A DNA stretch of 49,109 nucleotides from RECO01 sp050485385 (lineage in GTDB: Bacteria > Pseudomonadota > Alphaproteobacteria > Geminicoccales > Geminicoccaceae), in assembly GCA_050485385.1 (NCBI GenBank), contig JBJHBG010000022.1, positions 1 to 49,109 of the forward strand. The letters run 5' to 3'. Below, piece after piece: positions 1-8,854 of the stretch. A program made the position numbers and the translations under genes. Under the pieces are notes generated by a model that worked only from the letters and a program-made list of their open reading frames with translations, did no database searches and had not been told where the DNA came from. The stretch's first letter is position 1. The number at the start of each line of letters is the position of its first letter.

Positions 1-1
1 T

Positions 2-562
2 GCCTCGCCCTGGACGTTCCTCGGCTGGGACCGGCTGAAGCACCTGGTCGACGCGAGCGGCGTGGAGGTGCGCTACCATGTCGTCGACCACGGCATCATC
101 TTTCCGGCGACGGGCGGGCTGCCGCTGCCGCAGCGGGCCCCGGCGCGGCAGCGCTACCGGCTGATGGAACTGCGCCGCTGGCGGGACCGACTGGGTGTCC
201 CGCTCACCATCGAGCCCGCGTTCTTTCCGGTGAGCGACGTCGAGGCAGCCCTTTTGGTGCTGGCGGCACGGGAGCGGGGGCTCGACGCATGGCAGTTGAG
301 CCGGGCGTTCATGGCAGCGATCTGGCAGGACGAGCGCAACGTCGCCGATGCGGCCACGCGCGAGGCGATTCTCGCCGAGCAAGGGTTCGACGCGGCACCG
401 CTGCTCGCCGCAGCACCGGCGATGGCCGAGGTGCGCAAGCGGGAGAGCGAGGAAGCGGTCGAGAAGGGCGTGTTCGGCGCCCCCTCGTTCGTCTACGGCG
501 ACGAGCTGTTCTGGGGTCAGGATCGGCTCGACTTCCTCGCGGAGGCGCTGGGCGTCCGTTAG
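2..562 (+). CDS. DsbA-family oxidoreductase / 2-hydroxychromene-2-carboxylate isomerase-like protein, 5' truncated by window edge
   Basis: The reading frame is open from base 2, so the gene begins outside the window; the GTG at 62 is internal. The visible start, SPWTFLG, resembles the SPWSYLG segment just after the first strand in kappa-class GST / HCCA isomerases. The C-terminal GVFGAPSFVYGDELFWGQDRL is the conserved cis-Pro and tail region of this thioredoxin-fold family, which lacks the CxxC of true DsbA. Family members isomerise aromatic-degradation intermediates using glutathione, but many are generic GSH-dependent enzymes. No aromatic-degradation genes are visible nearby, so the substrate is open. 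Confidence 0.8.
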   Translation, partial: ASPWTFLGWDRLKHLVDASGVEVRYHVVDHGIIFPATGGLPLPQRAPARQRYRLMELRRWRDRLGVPLTIEPAFFPVSDVEAALLVLAARERGLDAWQLSRAFMAAIWQDERNVADAATREAILAEQGFDAAPLLAAAPAMAEVRKRESEEAVEKGVFGAPSFVYGDELFWGQDRLDFLAEALGVR

Positions 563-683
563 GGCAGCGTTGCCGTGGAAGGCTCGGGGAGGTCAGGGCG
601 GGACCGTTAGGTACGCCGTGCGGAGCTATACCCGTTCGCGCATCGGCCTATGGTGCGCGCCAGACCGGAAACGAGGTGGGCAC

Positions 684-1748
684 GTGCGGCTCTTCACCTG
701 TCAGGCTTGCGGCCATGCGCTGTATTTCGAGAACGTGCGCTGCGAGCGCTGCGGAGCGCCCTTGGGCTTTCTGCCGGATCGGCTGGAGTTGAGCGCGCTG
801 CGTCCGCTCGACGACGGCGGGGTCGAGCCGCTGGCGGCGCCGGGAACGCGCTGGCGTGCGTGCGCCAACGCCCTGGACAACGGCTGCAACTGGCTGGTGC
901 CGGCGGAGGCGGATACGGCCTTCTGTCCGGCGGACTCGCTGAACCGCACCATCCCCGATCTCGGCGTCGCGCGGAACGGCGAGCGTTGGGCGGTGCTGGA
1001 ACGGGCCAAGCGCCGGCTGGTCTACACGCTCCTCCGCCTCGGCCTGCCGGTGGTGCCCAAGAGCGTCGATACCGACCGCGGCCTTGCCTTCGACTTCCTC
1101 GCCGACCCGGGCGACGGCACCAAGGTCATGACCGGCCATGCCGCAGGCGTCGTCACCATCAACGTTGCCGAGGCCGACCCGGTCGAGACCATGCGGCTGC
1201 GCGAGCAGCTCGACGAGCCCTACCGCACCGTGCTCGGCCACTTCCGCCACGAGGTCGCGCACTACTATTGGGAGCGGCTGATCCAGGGAAGGTCGGAACA
1301 GCAGTCCTTCAGGGAGCTGTTCGGCGACGAGCGCGAGGACTACGAAGCGGCGTTGCAGCGGCACTACGAGGCCGGCCCGCCCGCCGATTGGCAGAGCCGG
1401 CACATCAGCGCCTACGCCGCCGCCCACCCGTGGGAGGACTGGGCCGAGACCTTCGCCCATCACCTGCACATCGTCGATGCGCTGGACGTGGCGCAGGCCT
1501 TCGGGCTGCGCGTCGATCCGGAAGTGGACGCGGCCCCCGAGATGGACGCGGAGCGCTTGGACGATCCCTACCGCGCTCCGTCGGCCAAGGCGCTGGTCGA
1601 CGCCTGGCTGCCGCTCTGCTTCGCCGTGAACAGCCTCAACCGCGCCATGGGCTTGGGCGACCTCTACCCGTTCGTCCTCACCGAGCCGGTCATCGCCAAG
1701 CTGGAGTTCGTCCGCCGGGTGGTCGCGGACGCCGCTCGGCCGCGCTGA
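684..1748 (+). CDS. Putative zinc-binding metallopeptidase with N-terminal zinc ribbon
   Basis: The protein has 354 aa from a GTG start preceded by ACGAGG; the frame stays open further upstream but without family-like sequence. A zinc ribbon comes first (C6, C9, C20, C23). A gluzincin-like centre follows: HEVAH at residues 189-193 within a GHFRHEVAHYYW context, with a downstream WAETFAHHLH segment whose glutamate near 255 is the likely third metal ligand. This layout matches the family annotated as 'putative zinc-binding metallopeptidase' (ribbon plus Peptidase_Mx-like domain). No signal peptide is seen, so it is probably cytoplasmic. Its substrate is unknown, and its flanking genes give no operon clue. 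Confidence 0.8.
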   Translation: MRLFTCQACGHALYFENVRCERCGAPLGFLPDRLELSALRPLDDGGVEPLAAPGTRWRACANALDNGCNWLVPAEADTAFCPADSLNRTIPDLGVARNGERWAVLERAKRRLVYTLLRLGLPVVPKSVDTDRGLAFDFLADPGDGTKVMTGHAAGVVTINVAEADPVETMRLREQLDEPYRTVLGHFRHEVAHYYWERLIQGRSEQQSFRELFGDEREDYEAALQRHYEAGPPADWQSRHISAYAAAHPWEDWAETFAHHLHIVDALDVAQAFGLRVDPEVDAAPEMDAERLDDPYRAPSAKALVDAWLPLCFAVNSLNRAMGLGDLYPFVLTEPVIAKLEFVRRVVADAARPR

Positions 1749-1772
1749 GCCGCCGATGGGCGGGTGCCGCGT

Positions 1773-3098
1773 TCAACCGGCATGGCGGGCGCTGCCCTCG
1801 CCGGGGTTTCGATGCGCATGGCGCAACCGGCCGAGCAGGTCGTCGAGCGAGGCGACGATGCTCTCGGTCGAACGGCTGACCTGCTCCACCTCGCCGCGCA
1901 CCTTGCTGGCGATCCCGTCCACCCCCTTCGTCTCGTTGGCGACCGACTGGATGCCGCGCGCGACCTCCTGGTTGCCCGTCTCGGCATCCCTGAGATAGTG
2001 GCCGACGTCGTCGGCGGCCTCGTTCTGCGCCTGGAGCGATGCGCTGACCTCGTCGATCGAGACGAATACCTTGCGGCTGGCCGCCTGGATCGTGTCGATC
2101 TGCCTGGTAACGCGGTCGGTGGCCTCGGCCGTCTGCTGGGCGAGCGTCTGGACTTCCTGCGCCACCACGGCGAAACCCCGGCCGGCCTCGCCGGCGCGGG
2201 CGGCCTCGATGGTGGCGTTCAGCGCGAGCAGGTTGGTACGCCGCGCGATGTCGGAGATGAGCCCGACGATCTCGCCGATCTCCTCGGCGTGACGCGAGAG
2301 CTCGCGGATCAGACCGACGGCCGTGTCCTTGTCGGCGTCACCGCCGTCGCTGCGACCGAGGCGGTCGCCGATGCCGTCGATCGCAGCGAACAGGCCGCTG
2401 ACGCGCTTCGCCACGTTGGCCGAGTTGACGAGGGCTTCCTCCGATGCAGCGGCGACGGTGATGGAGGTGTCGCCGGTGCGGCTTGCCGCCTCGCTCAGCG
2501 CATCGACCGAAACGTGCATGGAGGTGACGTGGCCGAGGGTGACGTCGGTGGCCGACTTCACGTCGCGCTCGATCCGGTCGGCCAGCGCGTGCAACTCGCT
2601 TTGCAGGGTCTGCTCGGATGCCTCCAGGTAGATCGATGTCACCCGTTCCATGTCGAACACGACCGCCTTGACGAGGGCGTCGGCGGCGCGGGCGAGGCTC
2701 CGGCGTCGTTGCCAGCTACCACACACCGTGTTGGCGATCAGCTCGCCCAGCACGAATGCGTAGCTCGCGAGATACCAGTCCGGCGCGAGACCGATGCGGT
2801 GATGGGCTTCGCCGATCGCCCGCGCCCGCGCCGAATAGGCATCGTCGAAGCGGGCGTCGAGCAGGTAGTGCCAGTGCTCGGTCTGCACCTGCTTCAGGTG
2901 CGCGATGCCGCGGCTGCCGCGCAGGTGCCGGACCAGCTCCGGCTGCGCCTCCACCCTGGCGTAGAACTTCTCCAGGATGGCGGGGATCGCCTTGGTGACG
3001 ACCGGCTTGATGCGGCGGAGCTCGGCCTTCACCGCCTCGTCGAGACCGACGAAGGCGGCGATGCGGACGGCGGAACTGTCGGTGGTCGAGGCGGACAT
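1773..3098 (-). CDS. Globin-coupled soluble methyl-accepting chemotaxis protein (HemAT-like)
   Basis: The protein has 441 aa. Residues about 12-170 form a protoglobin / globin-coupled sensor domain with the diagnostic HxRIGL motif (H99, R101-L104), H99 being the expected proximal haem ligand. Residues about 180-430 are an MCP signalling domain with the conserved hairpin around IARRTNLLALNATIEAARAG. There are no membrane segments and no HAMP domain, so it is a cytoplasmic oxygen or gas sensor that would act on CheA/CheW encoded elsewhere. It stands alone, with no che genes adjacent. An ATTAACGA element lies about 55 bp upstream of its ATG. Confidence 0.92.
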   Translation of the reverse strand: MSASTTDSSAVRIAAFVGLDEAVKAELRRIKPVVTKAIPAILEKFYARVEAQPELVRHLRGSRGIAHLKQVQTEHWHYLLDARFDDAYSARARAIGEAHHRIGLAPDWYLASYAFVLGELIANTVCGSWQRRRSLARAADALVKAVVFDMERVTSIYLEASEQTLQSELHALADRIERDVKSATDVTLGHVTSMHVSVDALSEAASRTGDTSITVAAASEEALVNSANVAKRVSGLFAAIDGIGDRLGRSDGGDADKDTAVGLIRELSRHAEEIGEIVGLISDIARRTNLLALNATIEAARAGEAGRGFAVVAQEVQTLAQQTAEATDRVTRQIDTIQAASRKVFVSIDEVSASLQAQNEAADDVGHYLRDAETGNQEVARGIQSVANETKGVDGIASKVRGEVEQVSRSTESIVASLDDLLGRLRHAHRNPGEGSARHAG

Positions 3099-3152
3099 GG
3101 TCGTGCACCCTCATGAGCGGGCCCGGCAATCGGGTCCGCCCAGGGTGCTGGA

Positions 3153-3163
3153 CGTTCGTTAAT
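3153..3163 (-). promoter_or_regulatory. ATTAACGA element (CtrA-like half-site) upstream of the globin chemoreceptor
   Basis: Read in the direction of the downstream gene the sequence is ATTAACGAACG, starting about 65 and ending about 55 bases before the ATG at 3098. The identical 11-mer occurs at 35806-35816, and its first 8 bases also occur upstream of amiC and of the degenerate GGDEF gene. CtrA half-sites in alphaproteobacteria centre on TTAAC. The assignment to CtrA is inference. Confidence 0.45.
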
Positions 3164-3195
3164 GAACTGACCGCATCAGCCTGCGTCCTTTCGTC

Positions 3196-3921
3196 TCAGT
3201 AAACGTCCTGGCCGCCGTTCACCGGGATCTCGGCGCCGGTGATGTAGGAGCTTTGCGGGCTGCACAGGTAGTGGATCACGGCGGCCACCTCCTCGGGCGA
3301 GCCAAGCCGCTTCATCGGGATGCGCTCGACCAGCTTCTCGGTGCCGGGCGACAGGATGGCGGTGTTGATCTCGCCCGGGCAGACCGCGTTGACGCGAATG
3401 CCCATGTGCGCGAGATCGGCCGCGAGTTCGCGCGTCAGGCCCAACAGCGCCGTCTTGGAGGTACTGTAGGCCGAGCCGGCGAAGGGATGCACCCGATGGC
3501 CGGCGATCGAGGTGATGTTGACGATGGCGCCCTCGCCGCGCGCCAGCGACTTGGCCAAGGCGCGGGAGAAGTAGACGGCGGCGAACAGATTGATGGCGAA
3601 AACGTCGTCCCACACGCCGAGGTCGCCGTCGAGGCAGCCGAGCCGCGAGCCCTCCGGCCCCTTGGGCGAATAACCGGCGTTGTTGACCAGCGCGTGCAGC
3701 GGTTCGCCGTTCAGGATGCGGTTGAGCTCGGCCGCGGCGAAACCCAGGTTCTCGCGCTTTCGGAGGTCGGCGGTGATGTGCTGATGCTCCTCGCGCACGG
3801 GGCAGCCCTCCGGCACCTCGTCGCGCGAACAGGTAATGGCGCGCCAGCCCTGGTTCACGAAGTACTTCGCGGTCGCGTGGCCGATGCCTCGGCTGGCGCC
3901 GGTGATGAACACCGTCTTCAT
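3196..3921 (-). CDS. SDR family NAD(P)-dependent oxidoreductase
   Basis: This is a 241-aa classical short-chain dehydrogenase. The cofactor motif TGASRGIG is at residues 7-14, NNAG follows the fourth strand, the catalytic Ser lies in NITSIAG, and the catalytic Tyr/Lys lie in YSTSK. The C-terminus ITGAEIPVNGGQDVY is the usual end of this family. The substrate cannot be named from sequence. It lies between the chemoreceptor and prfB on the same strand, but gaps of about 100 bases on each side argue against tight coupling. Confidence 0.88.
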   Translation of the reverse strand: MKTVFITGASRGIGHATAKYFVNQGWRAITCSRDEVPEGCPVREEHQHITADLRKRENLGFAAAELNRILNGEPLHALVNNAGYSPKGPEGSRLGCLDGDLGVWDDVFAINLFAAVYFSRALAKSLARGEGAIVNITSIAGHRVHPFAGSAYSTSKTALLGLTRELAADLAHMGIRVNAVCPGEINTAILSPGTEKLVERIPMKRLGSPEEVAAVIHYLCSPQSSYITGAEIPVNGGQDVY

Positions 3922-4017
3922 GTCCGCTCCTCCACCGCGCGACCCCGAGCGAAACGGCCCGGCGACGACGCGGCGGAGTGTAGGGGCTGAGCGCCGAAGC
4001 GCAATTGCCCATGGGCC

Positions 4018-5137
4018 TCAGGCGCCGGGCTTCGGTGCCTCACCCAGCCCGTGCGCCAGGGATGCCTCCAAGAACGCATCGAGATCGCCGTCGAGCACCG
4101 CTTGGCTGTTGCCGGTCTCCACACCGGTCCGGAGGTCCTTCACCATCTTGTAGGGGTGCAAAACGTAGGAGCGGATCTGGTGGCCCCACCCGATGTCGGT
4201 CTTGCCCGCCTCCGTCACCGCCGCCGCCTCGCGCCGCTTTTGCAGCTCCAACTCGTAGAGCTTGGCGCGCAACATGTTCATCGCCGTCGCCCGGTTCTTG
4301 TGCTGCGAGCGGTCGTTCTGGCACTGCACGACGGTGCCGGTCGGGTTGTGCGTGATGCGCACCGCACTGTCCGTGCGGTTGACGTGCTGGCCGCCGGCGC
4401 CCGAGGCCCGGTAGGTGTCGATCCTCAGGTCCTTGTCGTCGATCTCGACCTCGATCGAATCGTCGATCACCGGCGTGACGTAGACGCTGGCGAAGCTGGT
4501 CTGCCGCCGCGCCTGGCTGTCGAAGGGCGAGATGCGCACCAGTCGATGCACGCCGTTCTCGGTCTTGAGCCAGCCATAGGCGTTGGGCCCCGCGATCTTG
4601 ATCGTCACCGACTTGAGCCCGGCCTCCTCGCCGGCCGTCTCCTCGATCCACTCCAGCTTGTAGCCCTTGGCCTCGGCCCAGCGGGTGTACATGCGGAGCA
4701 GCATCTCGGCCCAGTCCTGGCTCTCCGTACCGCCGGCGCCCGCATTGATCTCGAGGAAGCAATCGAGCGGGTCGGTCTCGCCCGCGAGCAGGCTCTCGAG
4801 CTGGAGCCGCCGGGCGGTCTCGGCCAGCCGACCGAGGTCGGCCTCCGCCTCGCGATAGGCTTCGGTATCGCCCTCGGCCTCGGCGAGGGCGGCCAGTTCG
4901 GCCGTATCGTCGAGCGTCCGTTCCAGGTCGCGCTGCCGGTCGATGGCCGCAGCAAGCTGCTGGCGCTCGCGCATCAGGCTCTGCGCACGCTCGGCGTCGT
5001 TCCAAAGTGTCGGGTCTTCGGTAAGGGCGTTCAGCTCGTCGAGACGACGCAGGGCTTCGTCCCAGTCAAAGACGCCTCCGGAGAAGGGTGGCCGCCTGAC
5101 GGACCTCGGCGACCTTGGCGTCGAACTCAGCACCCAT
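4018..5137 (-). CDS. prfB: Peptide chain release factor 2 (RF2), expressed through a programmed +1 frameshift
   Basis: RF2 recognises UGA and UAA and triggers peptidyl-tRNA hydrolysis. The true start is the ATG at 5137, preceded by GAAGGAG. The first 23 codons (beginning MGAEFDAKV) run into an in-frame TGA at 5068-5066. Skipping one base there moves into the main frame at DWDEALRRLDELN and gives 372 aa in total, the normal RF2 length. The RF2-type SPF tripeptide that reads the stop codon and the catalytic GGQ are both present. A continuous frame can be read from an ATG at 5163, but its first 32 residues are unlike RF2 and it bypasses the regulatory frameshift, so it was not chosen. Confidence 0.95.
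5065..5080 (-). other. prfB programmed +1 frameshift (recoding) site
   Basis: In the mRNA sense the element reads CGG AGG CGT CTT TGA C. A Shine-Dalgarno-like GGAGG lies three bases before the slippery CTT, followed by the TGA stop and a C, the weak stop context. The arrangement and spacing match the known bacterial prfB autoregulatory site, in which low RF2 favours frameshifting and so RF2 synthesis. The TGA is codon 24. Confidence 0.95.
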
Positions 5138-5200
5138 GACAACACTCCTTCGAAGATCGGCACCGGGTGGTGCCCGTTCGGCAGGGTCCGGTCAAGGGCC

Positions 5201-7609
5201 TCAGTAGAGCCCGCCCGACGAGACGCCGACGCTGCTGCCCCGCTGCACTTCCGGCCGGTCCAGATCGCCGCTGCCGGTCAGGAGATGGCTGCCGGCGAAG
5301 CGGTAGCCGGAGCCCGGCTCCGTGCCGGCGAGGAACGATTCCAGGATACGGCCGTCGCCGCTGTCGACGAACACCAGCCGCAGGCCGGACGGAACCGGGA
5401 AGGGGCGCACCGGCACGTCGCGCAACGCCTCGCGCATGACGTCGACCCAGATCGGCAGGGCCACGCTGCCGCCGGTCGCACCCTGGCCGAGGGTGCGCGG
5501 TTGGTCGTGCCCGACATAGACGCCGACGACGAGGTCCGGGCTGAAGCCGACGAACCACGTGTCGCGCGCCTCGTTGGTGGTGCCGGTCTTGCCGGCGAGC
5601 GGCCGGCCCAGCGCCCGCGCGCGGGTCGCCGTACCGCGCTCGATGGCGCCCTGCATCATCGAGGTGAGCTGGTAGACGTTGCGCGGATCGGCGATCTGCT
5701 GCCGCCCGTCGCCGAGCACGGGCGGCAGGCTGCCGTCATAGGCCTGGAGCGCGCAGGGCTCGCAGGGACGCGGATCGCTGATCGCCTGGGTCTGGCCGTA
5801 GCGATCCTGGATGCGGTCGATGACGTGCGGCGTGATCCGCTTGCCGCCATTGGCGAAGGCGCCATAGGCGGCGGTCATCGAGAGCAGGTCGACCTCGTTC
5901 GAGCCGAGTGCCGCCGCCAGGAACGGCGTGAGGCCGCGCTCGATACCGAAGCGTTGCGCCACCTCCATGACGCTTTCCATGCCCACGGTCTGGGCGATGC
6001 GCACGGTCATCAGGTTGCTCGAGCGCTCCAGGCCGCGCCGCAGCGGGCTCGGCCCCATGAAGCCGCCGCCGTAGTTGCGCGGCTCCCACATCGGCAACCC
6101 CGGTCCCTGCGGCAGGCTGATCGGCGCGTCGTCGACGACGGTGGTCGGCACGAAGCCATGTTCGAGGGCTGCCAGATAGATGAAGGGCTTGAACGACGAG
6201 CCCGGCTGGCGCAGCGCCTGCGTCGCCCGGTTGAAGTTGCTGGCCTTGAAGTCGAAGCCGCCGGACAGCGCCAGCACGCGGCCGGTGTTGGGATCGAGCG
6301 CCACCACCGCTCCGTTGACTTCCGGCACGTGACGCAGGCCGTAGGTACCGGGCTCGACCTCGGCGACGATGATCATGTCGCCGACCTCGAGGATGTCGGC
6401 AACCGCGTTGGGCTGCGGCCCGCGCCGGCCGTCCTCGCCGATCGGCCGCGCCCAGGCGACGTCGCTGCCGCGCAGGCTCGCGGTGGCGCCGTTCTCGAGG
6501 CCGATGGTCGCGTCGCGTCCGTCGAGTTCCAGCACCACGGCGAAACCCCAGGAGCCGCCGAGGTCGACCGGCTTGCGCGCCCGCCTCAACTCGCCTCGCC
6601 AGTCGCCTTCCCATTCCAGCCGGCCGACGGCGCCGCGGAAGCCTGCCGTGCGGTCGAAGGCGAAGAGCCCGTTGCGGAGCGCCTCGTCGGTAATCGCCTG
6701 GAGGCGGTTGTCGACCGTGGTGCGCACCACCAGCCCCGCCTCGAACAGCGTCTCGGTGCCGAACTGCGCCTCCAGTCGACGGCGAACCTCGTCGGCGAAG
6801 TAGCTCGCCTGGGCGAACTGGGTGCGGTCGCGACCGAGGACGCGCAACTCCTCCTCGCGGGCCGCCGCGACCTCCTCGGCGGTGACGTAGCCGTCGGCCA
6901 GCATGCGATCGAGTACGTAGTCGCGGCGCGCCAGCGCACGCTCCGGGTTGACGCGCGGGTCGTAGAGCGAGGGCGCCTGCGGCAGACCGGCGATGAACGC
7001 GGTCTCGGCCAGGGTCAACTCGTCCAGACCCTTGTCGAAATAGTTGAGCGCCGCCGCGGCCACGCCGTAGGACCGGGCACCGAGGAAGATCTCGTTGAGA
7101 TAGAGTTCGAGGATGCGGTCCTTGGTGAACGCCCGCTCCATGCGCACGGCCAACAGCGCTTCTTGGATCTTGCGCTCGAAGCTCACCTCGTTGGTGAGCA
7201 GGAAGTTTTTCGCGACCTGCTGGGTGATGGTCGAGGCACCGCGCGGCCGGCGGTTGTCGCGAAAGCGCTGCACGTTGTCGACGGCGGCCGCCACGACCGC
7301 GCGCAGGTCGATGCCGAAATGGTGGTAGAAGTTCTGGTCCTCGGCGGCAACGAACGCCTGCTTGACCCGCTCCGGCACCGCGCCGATGGGCACGAAGACG
7401 CGCTGCTCGCGGGCATATTCGGCGAGGAACCGGCCGTCCGCCGCGTAGATGCGGCTGGCGATCGGCGGTTCGTACTCCGCCAAGTGCGCGTAGTCGGGAA
7501 GCGTGTCCTCGTAGCGCTCGAACAGCACCCAGACGCCGACGCCGAGCGCGACGACGCCGAAAGTGGCGAGTGCCAAGCCGAAGCCGAGCAGGCGGGAAAG
7601 CAAGCGCAT
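5201..7609 (-). CDS. mrcA: Penicillin-binding protein 1A, bifunctional glycosyltransferase/transpeptidase
   Basis: This 802-aa class A PBP polymerises and cross-links peptidoglycan in the periplasm. An N-terminal anchor helix spans about residues 7-30. The GT51 domain carries the catalytic Glu in EDQNFYHHFG (E90) and the RGASTITQQ motif. An OB-like insertion lies around residues 320-420. The transpeptidase domain has SSFK (nucleophile S471), the SSN motif and KTGT followed by NEARDTWFVGF. The length is typical for alphaproteobacteria. It sits between amiC and prfB on the same strand, an order seen in many alphaproteobacteria, and the 30-base gap to amiC suggests cotranscription. Confidence 0.96.
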   Translation of the reverse strand: MRLLSRLLGFGLALATFGVVALGVGVWVLFERYEDTLPDYAHLAEYEPPIASRIYAADGRFLAEYAREQRVFVPIGAVPERVKQAFVAAEDQNFYHHFGIDLRAVVAAAVDNVQRFRDNRRPRGASTITQQVAKNFLLTNEVSFERKIQEALLAVRMERAFTKDRILELYLNEIFLGARSYGVAAAALNYFDKGLDELTLAETAFIAGLPQAPSLYDPRVNPERALARRDYVLDRMLADGYVTAEEVAAAREEELRVLGRDRTQFAQASYFADEVRRRLEAQFGTETLFEAGLVVRTTVDNRLQAITDEALRNGLFAFDRTAGFRGAVGRLEWEGDWRGELRRARKPVDLGGSWGFAVVLELDGRDATIGLENGATASLRGSDVAWARPIGEDGRRGPQPNAVADILEVGDMIIVAEVEPGTYGLRHVPEVNGAVVALDPNTGRVLALSGGFDFKASNFNRATQALRQPGSSFKPFIYLAALEHGFVPTTVVDDAPISLPQGPGLPMWEPRNYGGGFMGPSPLRRGLERSSNLMTVRIAQTVGMESVMEVAQRFGIERGLTPFLAAALGSNEVDLLSMTAAYGAFANGGKRITPHVIDRIQDRYGQTQAISDPRPCEPCALQAYDGSLPPVLGDGRQQIADPRNVYQLTSMMQGAIERGTATRARALGRPLAGKTGTTNEARDTWFVGFSPDLVVGVYVGHDQPRTLGQGATGGSVALPIWVDVMREALRDVPVRPFPVPSGLRLVFVDSGDGRILESFLAGTEPGSGYRFAGSHLLTGSGDLDRPEVQRGSSVGVSSGGLY

Positions 7610-7639
7610 GAAATCCGTCTCCCGGGGAAGCCCCGTAGT

Positions 7640-8854
7640 CTACTCCATCCCGAAATAGGAAGTCACGGCGTGAAACAAGGCATCGGCCAGGCGGGCGCGC
7701 TGGGCCTCGTCAGCGAGCCGGGCCTCGTCCTCCCGGTTGGAGAGATAGCCCAGCTCGACCAGGACCGACGGCGTGTGCAGCGAACGCAGGACCACGAAGT
7801 TGGCCGAGCGCCGCTCGCGGTTGATCATCGGCGTGACGCGGCGGAGGTTGGTCGTCACCTCGTCGGCGGCCCGCACCGAGCGGTGCGTGGTGCTGGTGCG
7901 CATGATCGAGGTCAGGATGGCGCGGACGGTCTCGTCTTCCTGTCCGGTGATCACCTGCAACCGCTCGTCCGCCGCGTTCTCCTCGCGCGCCTTGCGCGCC
8001 GCCTCCGGGTCCGAGGGCTGCTGCGAGAGGGTGTAGACCGACGCGCCGAGCAGACGCGGCTCCTGCGGCAGACTGTCGGCGTGCAGCGAGAGCAGGAGGT
8101 CCGCCTTCGCCTCGGCGGCGATGGCGAGGCGGCGAGCCAGGGTCATGCCGCGGTCGGCGTCGCGCGTCATCACCACGTCGATACGGTCGGCCTCGACGAG
8201 ACGATCGCGCAACAGCCGCGCCACCGCCAGGACCACGTCCTTCTCCATCAAGCCCGAGGGGCCGATGGCGCCCGGATCGACGCCGCCGTGACCGGGGTCG
8301 AGCACCACGATCGGACGCGGCGCCGGTTCGGCCACCGCTTCCACCACCGCGGCCGGTCCCGGCCGGCGCACGGGTGGGCGGCGAGGTGCGGCCGCCGCCA
8401 CCCGTGCCGCCGGCGCGGCGGTCTCGCGTCGAGGTTGTGGCGCGGCCACGGTCGGGGGCGGCGTAGGGTCGCGCTCGATGTCGATGACGTAGCGGTGCAG
8501 GCCCGTCGACCCGGGCGCGAGCGCGAAAGCGCGGGCGACGCGACCGGGCACCGCGAGTTCGACGTGCAACCGCGTGCGGCCGTTGGCCAGGGGTTCGGCG
8601 ACGACGCTGCGGACCAGCCCCATGCCGCTCGGCAAGGACGGCGTCGCGGCCAGACTGGCGGGCACGGTCAGTTCCAGCCGGTCGGGCGCGGGCCGGGCGA
8701 CGGTGGCCGCGAGCGAGCGCGTGGTCTCGACGACCATGCGCGTCGCCTGCTCTTGAAGGCCTAGGCGCACGCGCTCCAGTTCGGCCGCGCCGACCGCGGT
8801 CGGCAGCAGCAGTGCCAGGACCAACGCCCAGAATCGCCAGATCGCCACGCTCAT
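7640..8854 (-). CDS. amiC: N-acetylmuramoyl-L-alanine amidase (AmiC type)
   Basis: The 404-aa periplasmic hydrolase cleaves the amide between MurNAc and the stem peptide during cell separation. It begins with a signal peptide ending near AVGAAE, followed by an AMIN domain (about 25-135), a Pro/Ala-rich linker (about 135-185) and an Amidase_3 domain. Zinc-site residues are visible in DPGHGG, LMEKD, LHAD and VELGYLSN. The ATG at 8854 lacks a convincing ribosome binding site. A candidate promoter placed just upstream would give an almost leaderless mRNA. It is divergent from rne and upstream of mrcA and prfB. Confidence 0.94.
   Translation of the reverse strand: MSVAIWRFWALVLALLLPTAVGAAELERVRLGLQEQATRMVVETTRSLAATVARPAPDRLELTVPASLAATPSLPSGMGLVRSVVAEPLANGRTRLHVELAVPGRVARAFALAPGSTGLHRYVIDIERDPTPPPTVAAPQPRRETAAPAARVAAAAPRRPPVRRPGPAAVVEAVAEPAPRPIVVLDPGHGGVDPGAIGPSGLMEKDVVLAVARLLRDRLVEADRIDVVMTRDADRGMTLARRLAIAAEAKADLLLSLHADSLPQEPRLLGASVYTLSQQPSDPEAARKAREENAADERLQVITGQEDETVRAILTSIMRTSTTHRSVRAADEVTTNLRRVTPMINRERRSANFVVLRSLHTPSVLVELGYLSNREDEARLADEAQRARLADALFHAVTSYFGME

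Noticed and set aside
4018..5163. Uninterrupted 381-codon version of RF2 starting at 5163
   Set aside because: Its first 32 residues are not RF2-like and it ignores the perfect frameshift cassette and the ATG with GAAGGAG at 5137.
4943..8764. 1273-codon open frame on the plus strand across prfB, mrcA and amiC
   Set aside because: It is antisense to three certain genes, its translation is Arg/Gly/Asp/His-rich without any domain, and it follows the GC-rich third-position pattern of the opposite strand.
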